Origin: Clostridia bacterium
Lineage (GTDB): Bacteria > Bacillota > Clostridia > UMGS1883
DNA: 64,000 nt
NCBI GenBank assembly: GCA_017505525.1
Contig: JAFVPB010000015.1
Coordinates: 64,026 to 128,025, forward strand
Direction: 5' to 3'
The notes under the pieces are model-generated. The model was not told where the DNA came from. It saw only the letters and a list, made by a program, of their open reading frames with translations, and ran no database searches. Position numbers and translations under genes: made by a program. Below, in pieces: positions 57,911-64,000 of the stretch. The first letter of the stretch is position 1. Every line of letters begins with the position of its first letter.

Positions 57911-60532
57911 TTGAAAAACATCGATAAAACATATAATCCCGCGGAAATAGAAGACAAGCTCTATCAAAAATGGATAGATAACAACTATTTTCACGCAACG
58001 CCCGACCCTGAGAAGGAGCCTTACACAATTGTTATTCCTCCTCCAAACGTAACAGGTCAGCTCCATATGGGCCATGCGCTCGACGAAACTCTGCAGGATA
58101 TTTTAATCAGATATAAAAGAATGCAGGGCTACAGCGCTCTTTGGGTTCCCGGAACAGACCACGCAGGAATTGCAACACAGATTAAGGTTGAAGAAGATTT
58201 ACGTGTGAACGAAAATCTTACACGTTACGACCTTGGGCGCGAAAAATTCCTCGAGCGTGTGTGGGACTGGAAAAACAAATTCGGAAGCCGTATTATCAAT
58301 CAGCTTAAAAAGCTTGGTTGCTCGTGCGACTGGGAAAGAGAACGCTTCACTATGGACGAGGGTTGCTCGAAGGCAGTGCGTGAAGTGTTTGTTAACCTTT
58401 ATGAAAAAGGTCTTATCTACAGAGGCAATAAAATCATCAACTGGTGCCCAAGCTGCGCAACTGCACTTTCAGATGCAGAGGTTGAGTATGCTGAAACTCC
58501 CGGTAATTTCTGGCACATTCAGTATAAAATAAAGGATGCCGATGGCTATATCGAAATTGCAACAACACGCCCTGAAACACTTCTTGGCGATACTGCAATT
58601 GCCGTTCATCCTGAAGACGAAAGATATGCCGACCTTGTTGGCAAAATGTGTATTCTTCCCCTCGTTGGAAGAGAAATCCCCATTATTGCCGATGAATACG
58701 TTGAAAAGGATTTCGGAACAGGTGCAGTTAAAATCACCCCTGCTCACGACCCTAACGACTTCGAGGTTGGACTTCGCCACAATCTTCCCGTTATAAACGT
58801 TATGAATCCCGATGCTTCCATCAACGAAAAGGGTGGAAAGTACCAGGGAATGGACCGCTATGAAGCAAGAAAAGCAATAGTAGCCGACCTTGAAGAATGC
58901 GGTGCACTTATAAAAGTTCGTGATTACACACATAATGTTGGTAATTGCTACCGTTGCGGAACAACTGTTGAGCCGCTTACAAGCGATCAGTGGTTTGTTA
59001 AGATGAAGCCTCTTGCCGAAGAAGCTATACGCGTTGTACGCGATAAAGAGGTTGAATTTGTTCCCGAAAGATTCACAAAAACATACCTCAACTGGATGGA
59101 AAATGTTCACGATTGGTGTATTTCCCGTCAGCTTTGGTGGGGCCACAGAATTCCCGCATTCTACTGTGATGCGTGCGGTGAAATGGTTGTAAGCAAAACC
59201 GATGTTGATGTTTGCCCGAAGTGCGGTCAGAAAATGCGTCAGGAAGAAGACGTGCTTGACACATGGTTCTCTTCTGCACTCTGGCCATTCTCCACACTCG
59301 GCTGGCCCGACAATACTCCCGAGCTTAACTACTACTATCCCACAAGCACACTTGTTACAGGATACGATATTATATTCTTCTGGGTTGCACGTATGATATT
59401 CAGCGGATGCGAGCATATGAAAAAGCCTCCGTTTAAGCACGTGTTTATCCATGGTATAGTGCGCGACAGTCAGGGAAGAAAAATGAGCAAGTCGCTCGGT
59501 AATGGTATCGACCCGCTTGAGGTTATTGATAAATACGGTGCCGATGCGCTTAGATTCACTCTTGCAACAGGAAACTCTCCGGGTAACGATATGCGTTTCT
59601 ATTGGGAAAGAGTTGAATCAAGCCGCAACTTTGCAAACAAGATATGGAACGCGGCAAGATTTGTTCTTATGAATCTTGAAATCGAAGAATGCACCTTACC
59701 GAAAAACCCCGCAATCGAAGATAAATGGATTATTTCACGCTACAACAGTGTTGTTAAATCCGTAACAGAAAACCTTGATAATTTCGAGCTTGGCGTTGCT
59801 CTTTCTAACCTCTATGATTTCATCTGGGATGAATTCTGCGATTGGTATATCGAGCTTGTTAAGCCTCGCCTCTACGGTGAAAACACAGAAAGCAAGCTTG
59901 ATGCCGAGCGTACACTTTGCTATGTACTTTCAGGCATTCTTAAGCTTTTACATCCGTTTATGCCGTTTATCACAGAAGAAATTTTCTGTGCACTTCCAAC
60001 TAACGAAGAAACTATTATGACATCACAGTGGCCCGTTTATTCCGAGGAGCTTTCATTCCCCGGAGAAGAAAAGAAAATGGCAGTTATCTGCGATGCTATA
60101 AGAAGCGTTCGTAATATCCGCACAGAAATGAATGTTCCCCCGTCAAGAAGAGCAAGTATGATTATCGTTACAAAGGATAAAGAGCTTTTTGAAAGCGGTA
60201 TTCTCTTCTATGAAAAGCTTGCAGGCGCGAAAGACGTTGTGGTAACAGATAACGAAGAAAACGTTCCTGAAGGCTCTGTAAACGTAATTGTAGATGGTGC
60301 AAAGATATTTATGCCCATGGAAGAGCTTATTGATACAGAAAAAGAAAAGGAGCGCCTTAACAAAGAAAAGGCACGCCTTGAAGCTGAAATCGAGCGCGTT
60401 GAAAAGAAGCTTTCAAATCAGGGCTTCGTGGCAAAAGCACCCGCTAAGCTTATAGAGGAAGAAAAGGAAAAGGGCGTTAAGTACAAGGAAATGTATGAAA
60501 AGGTACTTGAAAGCCTTGCTGCTCTTAAATAA
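57911..60532 (+). CDS. valS: Valyl-tRNA synthetase
   Basis: This 873-residue class-I synthetase has a HIGH-type motif in [22 protein letters not shown] in [13 protein letters not shown], the CP1 editing domain in between ([17 protein letters not shown]), and a C-terminal coiled coil ([20 protein letters not shown]). I place the start at TTG 57911 ([15 protein letters not shown]), 9 bases after AAAGGA; the ATG at 57902 directly touches that site. Confidence 0.96.
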   Translation: MKNIDKTYNPAEIEDKLYQKWIDNNYFHATPDPEKEPYTIVIPPPNVTGQLHMGHALDETLQDILIRYKRMQGYSALWVPGTDHAGIATQIKVEEDLRVNENLTRYDLGREKFLERVWDWKNKFGSRIINQLKKLGCSCDWERERFTMDEGCSKAVREVFVNLYEKGLIYRGNKIINWCPSCATALSDAEVEYAETPGNFWHIQYKIKDADGYIEIATTRPETLLGDTAIAVHPEDERYADLVGKMCILPLVGREIPIIADEYVEKDFGTGAVKITPAHDPNDFEVGLRHNLPVINVMNPDASINEKGGKYQGMDRYEARKAIVADLEECGALIKVRDYTHNVGNCYRCGTTVEPLTSDQWFVKMKPLAEEAIRVVRDKEVEFVPERFTKTYLNWMENVHDWCISRQLWWGHRIPAFYCDACGEMVVSKTDVDVCPKCGQKMRQEEDVLDTWFSSALWPFSTLGWPDNTPELNYYYPTSTLVTGYDIIFFWVARMIFSGCEHMKKPPFKHVFIHGIVRDSQGRKMSKSLGNGIDPLEVIDKYGADALRFTLATGNSPGNDMRFYWERVESSRNFANKIWNAARFVLMNLEIEECTLPKNPAIEDKWIISRYNSVVKSVTENLDNFELGVALSNLYDFIWDEFCDWYIELVKPRLYGENTESKLDAERTLCYVLSGILKLLHPFMPFITEEIFCALPTNEETIMTSQWPVYSEELSFPGEEKKMAVICDAIRSVRNIRTEMNVPPSRRASMIIVTKDKELFESGILFYEKLAGAKDVVVTDNEENVPEGSVNVIVDGAKIFMPMEELIDTEKEKERLNKEKARLEAEIERVEKKLSNQGFVAKAPAKLIEEEKEKGVKYKEMYEKVLESLAALK

Positions 60533-60535
60533 TGC

Positions 60536-60751
60536 GGGATGGTAAAAACGTCCAGAATATAAAATTTGTAGGGGAGGGTCTCTGTGCCCTCCCGTTTTTA
60601 TATTAACGTCTATTGCCGTAGGGCGTGCCGACTCGGCACGCCGTTTTTTTCGGCAGAGGCAAGCCCCTGCCCTACAATATTAAATAAAAAGGAGGTATAA
60701 AAACTCGGTTTTTATACCTCCTTTTGCGTTCTGGGAAATTTAAACATCCCC
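60536..60751. repeat. Dispersed TIR element, copy E, with nested REP repeats
   Basis: The left end GGGATGGTAAAAACGTCCAG and the right end, on the other strand, GGGGATGTTTAAATTTCCCA (then GAACGCAAAAGG) match the family. Inside lies a unit from TGTAGGGG (60567) to CCCTACA (60678) containing the 36-bp repeat 60566-60601 (identical to 15193-15228) and the stem GGCGTGCCG/CGGCACGCC. It fills the 222-bp gap; non-coding. Confidence 0.65.
60687..60725. terminator. Hairpin terminator between valS and the deaminase gene
   Basis: Perfect 18-bp arms (60687-60704 and 60708-60725) with A-runs and T-runs on both sides. It sits just inside the right end of repeat copy E. Confidence 0.8.
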
Positions 60752-60755
60752 TTTT

Positions 60756-61247
60756 TTAATATCCGAACTTATCTCCTAAGCTATCGTCATTTTCTATCCA
60801 GTCTTTCTCCACATTGATAACTGTATATTCGTCGTTAGTGTTGCGTACAATCACATTTTCAATGCCCGCATTTATAATAAGGCGTTTACACATCGCACAG
60901 CTTGTGGCATCGTGCACAAGCTCGCCACTTGTAGCATCTCTGCCCACAAGATACAGCGTTGCACCTATCATATCACGGCGCGGTGCACTTATAATAGCAT
61001 TTGCTTCACTATGTACACTGCGGCAGATTTCATAACGCTCGCCCCTTGGAACATTAAGCTTTGCTCTCCTGCACTCTCCAAGGTCCATACAATTCTTTCT
61101 TCCGCGTGGCGCACCTGTGTAGCCCGTTGAAATGATTTCGTCGTTTTTCACTATTATCGAACCGTAATTACGCCTTAAGCACGTTCCTCTTTCAAGAACT
61201 GTTTGTGCTATATCAAGATAATAATTGTGTTTATCGCGTCTGTCCAT
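60756..61247 (-). CDS. Deoxycytidylate (dCMP) deaminase
   Basis: This 163-residue zinc deaminase would convert dCMP to dUMP for thymidylate synthesis. The zinc motif is HSEANAI (His and catalytic Glu) and SCAMCKRLI (two Cys), with GAPRGRKNC and RDMIGATLYLVGRDA upstream; it is the ComEB/dCMP deaminase type. Its ATG overlaps the murF stop (TAATG). Confidence 0.9.
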   Translation of the reverse strand: MDRRDKHNYYLDIAQTVLERGTCLRRNYGSIIVKNDEIISTGYTGAPRGRKNCMDLGECRRAKLNVPRGERYEICRSVHSEANAIISAPRRDMIGATLYLVGRDATSGELVHDATSCAMCKRLIINAGIENVIVRNTNDEYTVINVEKDWIENDDSLGDKFGY

Positions 61248-62590
61248 TAAAATTCCTCCACTATCTTACCAAATTCCATGCCGTGGGAAGCCTTTATAAG
61301 AACAACATCTCCGTCTTCAATCACGTTTTCCTTGTCCTTTAAAAACTCCTCTTTTGTGGCATAGTAAAGCGCTTTTCCGCCGTTTTGAACCATACCATTG
61401 TATGTGTTTTTTGAAAGCTCGCCTATTGCAATTAAAAGCCCTATTCTGCATTTTGCCGCATGCTCGCCAACGTGTTTGTGAAGCATAGGTCCCTCGCTCC
61501 CAAGCTCAAACATATCTCCCAGAATGCAAACCTTTCTTTTTCCTTCGCACTTTGTAAGAATGTCAATCCCCGATTCCACCGAAGACGGTGCCGCATTGTA
61601 GCAATCGTCAATAACTGTGTATTTATCTGTTTTAATAACATTTACTCTTCCACTTATTGCCTTTGCCGAGGCTATTCCCTCCACAAGCTGATCGTGTGTA
61701 AGACCGAGCCAGCTTCCTGCCGCAAGCGCAGCCATCGAAGCATAAAGCATATGCTTGCCGGGAATACCTATGTGGCAATCGAAATGCTCTCCAAAAAGCG
61801 AAACGGAAAAACTTGTTCCGTCGAACCCTTTTTCCTGAAAGCTTTCTATATAAACATCGTTATCTTCATCAAATCCGTAAAAGCATTTATTATAGCGGTT
61901 GCTTTGGCGTAAAAGGTCGTCATCTCCGTTTAAAACGCATCTTGCAGCAGGGGGCATATGCTCGAAAATTTCGCTCTTTGCTTTGTATATATTCTCCCTC
62001 GAGCCAAGATTTTCAATATGTGATACACCAATATTCGTCATAATACACATCGTAGGTCTTGCAATCGATGAAAGATAGCGCATTTCATCGAAATGATTCA
62101 TTCCCATTTCAACAACGGCAATTTCCGTGTCGGGCTGAATAGAAAGAATTGTAAGAGGAAGTCCCAGGTCATTATTAAAGTTCCCCTCTGTTTTCGTTAC
62201 AATGTATTTCTGGCTGAGAACGGAAGCAACCAGCTCTTTTGTAGTAGTTTTGCCCACACTTCCTGTTATTCCCACAACTGTAATATTCAGTTTCTGCCTG
62301 TATGCCCTTGCAATACTGCCAAGTGCAGCGCAAACATCGTCTGTTACAATGCAGGGATAGCCCTCGTATGGTCTTTGCGTAACCGCGCAAACGGCACCTT
62401 TTTCACAAGCAGCCGGAATATAATCGTATCCATCTGTTTTTGTTCCTTTTATAGCTATAAAAAGGCTGCCATCACAGGCTTTTCTGCTATCGATAACTGC
62501 GCCTGATATATTTTTAGAAAGAACGCTTTCATCACCGTAAAATTCTCCGTCGCACGCTAAAAGCGCTTCCTTAACCGTCATATCTATCAT
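61247..62590 (-). CDS. murF: UDP-MurNAc-tripeptide--D-Ala-D-Ala ligase
   Basis: This 447-residue Mur ligase adds D-Ala-D-Ala to the peptidoglycan precursor. The N-terminal domain begins MTVKEALLACDGEFYGDES; the P-loop is VVGITGSVGKTTTKELVASV; AVVEMGMNHFDEM and CVLNGDDDLL follow, and the C-terminal domain shows VIDDCYNAAPSSVESGIDIL. It lies 1 base from the peptidase gene upstream. Confidence 0.95.
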   Translation of the reverse strand: MIDMTVKEALLACDGEFYGDESVLSKNISGAVIDSRKACDGSLFIAIKGTKTDGYDYIPAACEKGAVCAVTQRPYEGYPCIVTDDVCAALGSIARAYRQKLNITVVGITGSVGKTTTKELVASVLSQKYIVTKTEGNFNNDLGLPLTILSIQPDTEIAVVEMGMNHFDEMRYLSSIARPTMCIMTNIGVSHIENLGSRENIYKAKSEIFEHMPPAARCVLNGDDDLLRQSNRYNKCFYGFDEDNDVYIESFQEKGFDGTSFSVSLFGEHFDCHIGIPGKHMLYASMAALAAGSWLGLTHDQLVEGIASAKAISGRVNVIKTDKYTVIDDCYNAAPSSVESGIDILTKCEGKRKVCILGDMFELGSEGPMLHKHVGEHAAKCRIGLLIAIGELSKNTYNGMVQNGGKALYYATKEEFLKDKENVIEDGDVVLIKASHGMEFGKIVEEF

Positions 62591-62591
62591 T

Positions 62592-63803
62592 TCAGTCCCC
62601 CCTTATGATATACACTGCCTTTTTATCAGAATTGAAAACATCTTCTGCTACTTTCATTATATCATCTTTTTTAAGAGAATCAATAATTTTTGTAATTTCA
62701 TCGTCTGTTCTTATTCTGCCAAGCAAAAGCTGACTCTTTCCATTTTCCGACATTCGGGCGCTAACGCTTTCTCTCGCCATCAGCACCGAGCATTTCATCT
62801 GATTACAAACTCTTTTAAGTTCCTCATCCCGCACGCCGTTTTTAAGCAGAAGATTTGTTTCCTCATCTATCATTTCAAGCGTTTTTTCTGCCTCTTCGGG
62901 GCTTACGCCCGTATAAATCCCAAGCATTCCCGCAGTTGGGAAAACGCCCGTATAGGAATATATACTATAGCATAGTCCGTGGTTTTCACGCACCGACTGG
63001 AAAAGCCTGCTCGACATACTGCCCCCGAAAATATTATTCATCACCGAAAGAGCATATATTTTATCGCTTGAAAGGTCGTACGCTTCATAACCTATCGCAA
63101 TATGCGTTTGCTCTATATCCTTTTGTATTTCCCATTTTCCGCTGTTGAACACAGGCGCATTACATACAAAATCCTCGCCTTTTTGTCCCTCACCGAAATA
63201 CTTTTCGCAAAGAGAAATCAGCTCTTTTTCATCGAAGCATCCCGCAACAGATATAACTGTGTTTTCAGGGGTGTATCTTCTTTTATAATAGTCAATTATA
63301 TTTTCCCTTGTTATTCCAAAAACCGATTCTCTTGTTCCAGAAATGCTGAATCCCAAAGGATTATCTTTCCACATATTCTCTTCAAGGCGGTCGAGCACTA
63401 AATCCTCGGGCGAATCCTCATACATATTAATCTCTTCAATAATCACCTTGCGTTCAAGATTAATGTCGCTTTCACTAAAAAGCGAATTGTAATACATATC
63501 GCTTAAAATATCAATCAAAAGCTCCAGACTTTCGCCAAGTGTTCTTGAATAATAGCACGTGCATTCCCTTGCCGTATAGGCATTTATCTGCCCGCCGACA
63601 GAATCGATTTCCTCGGCAATTCTTTTTGCGCTTCTTTTTTGCGTTCCTTTAAAAAGCATATGCTCTATAAAATGGCTTATACCACTTTCGCTTTTCTTTT
63701 CATACATACTGCCCGCGCGCACCCATATTCCAACGCTCACGCTTTTCACATTGGGCATATATTCATAAACAAGCTGCATTCCGTTATTTAAAGTGTACAG
63801 CAT
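62592..63803 (-). CDS. M16-family zinc peptidase
   Basis: This 403-residue inverzincin-type peptidase has the HxxEH motif in GISHFIEHMLFKGT and the downstream zinc Glu in VIIEEINMYED. The C-terminal half is the usual inactive M16 repeat (GLCYSIYSYTGVFPTAGML). It resembles B. subtilis MlpA/YmxG. The start is ATG 63803, 9 bases after GAGGG. Confidence 0.92.
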   Translation of the reverse strand: MLYTLNNGMQLVYEYMPNVKSVSVGIWVRAGSMYEKKSESGISHFIEHMLFKGTQKRSAKRIAEEIDSVGGQINAYTARECTCYYSRTLGESLELLIDILSDMYYNSLFSESDINLERKVIIEEINMYEDSPEDLVLDRLEENMWKDNPLGFSISGTRESVFGITRENIIDYYKRRYTPENTVISVAGCFDEKELISLCEKYFGEGQKGEDFVCNAPVFNSGKWEIQKDIEQTHIAIGYEAYDLSSDKIYALSVMNNIFGGSMSSRLFQSVRENHGLCYSIYSYTGVFPTAGMLGIYTGVSPEEAEKTLEMIDEETNLLLKNGVRDEELKRVCNQMKCSVLMARESVSARMSENGKSQLLLGRIRTDDEITKIIDSLKKDDIMKVAEDVFNSDKKAVYIIRGD

Positions 63804-63827
63804 AATATTTACCCTCACTTTTAAAAT

Positions 63828-63866
63828 AGGAGATGTTTAAAAACTTTTTGTTTTTAAACATCTCCT
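63828..63866. terminator. Hairpin terminator upstream of the peptidase gene
   Basis: Perfect 17-bp arms (63828-63844 and 63850-63866). It lies 25 bases from the minus-strand start, so it ends transcription arriving from a gene beyond the window on the opposite side. Confidence 0.7.
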
Positions 63867-63873
63867 TTTATTT

Positions 63874-64000
63874 AGGGAATCGGAGAAAATGTTCAGAACG
63901 AACAAACTGAGCCACGGCTTGCCGTGGGTTACCCGAAGGCGTACAACGTCAAAACAAAGCAGACGATGCTTCGTTTTGCTAAAAAGCAAAACATTCGCAC
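63874..64000. repeat. Dispersed TIR element, copy D (cut by window end)
   Basis: It starts AGGGAATCGGAGAAAATGTT then CAGAACGAACAAAC, and continues with the same CCACGGCTTGCCGTGG stem and GGGTTACCCGAAG as copy C. The right end is outside the window. Confidence 0.7.

Noticed and set aside
1-64000. CRISPR array
   Set aside because: No regularly spaced short repeats were seen; the only tandem repeat (9991-10399) has two 195-bp units tied to a tRNA.

Overview
The window looks like a chromosomal segment from an uncultured, low-GC, spore-forming clostridium (Bacillota, Clostridia). Evidence for this is spo0A, a complete eight-gene spoIIIA operon, sleB, a fragment of spoIVB, remA, a PrkC/PrpC pair, and standard Clostridia gene orders. 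The core genes favour CTT for leucine. The stretch at about 29-47 kb favours TTA/TTG and is visibly more AT-rich, so it looks acquired.

Layout. 1-5.2 kb: the 3' part of a radical-SAM activase abuts the last 42 codons of spoIVB. A sugar/polyol cassette follows (DeoR regulator, glycerol-1-phosphate dehydrogenase, HAD phosphatase, ribulokinase), wedged between the spoIVB remnant and spo0A, genes that are normally adjacent. 5.2-9.8 kb: spo0A, whose receiver domain has Glu at the phospho-acceptor position, two half-size TSUP membrane proteins, serC, serA and a DUF1858 protein. 9.9-12.5 kb: tRNA-Leu(CAA), tandem 195-bp repeats carrying copies of its 3' end, and a MunI-like restriction-modification island bounded by direct repeats. 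12.5-15.1 kb: nagA and a ceramidase-like gene. 15.3-28.9 kb: a long housekeeping operon, yicC-remA-gmk-rpoZ-priA-def-fmt-peptidase-rsmB-rlmN-prpC-prkC-rsgA-rpe-folate cyclo-ligase.

28.9-47.6 kb is an accessory island. A perfect 22-bp inverted repeat bounds it, and decayed mobile genes lie inside both ends (serine-recombinase tail and IS remnant on the left, frameshifted tnpV on the right). It holds a TetR gene and a co-directional run of about 18 genes ending at one strong terminator. The run encodes a VWA protein, a PP2C phosphatase, a Ser/Thr kinase, RanBP2-type, ribbon and LIM-like zinc-finger proteins with membrane segments, and secreted or anchored ricin-lectin, leucine-rich-repeat and lipoprotein products. 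Six of these proteins, including the soluble kinase, end in nearly the same C-terminal tail, [KRW]-F-[KN]-[PS]-A-G-D-L. I read this as a membrane-coupled phosphosignalling system whose members share a C-terminal docking or recognition tag. This is the strongest candidate for an undescribed system in the window.

47.6-64 kb returns to core genes: TSCPD protein, Asp23 protein, spoIIIAA-AH (minus strand), an amino-acid ABC transporter, a TrpR/YerC regulator, a DMT transporter, sleB, valS, dCMP deaminase, murF and an M16 peptidase. Intergenic regions throughout carry a family of terminal-inverted-repeat elements and long hairpin terminators with related loops.
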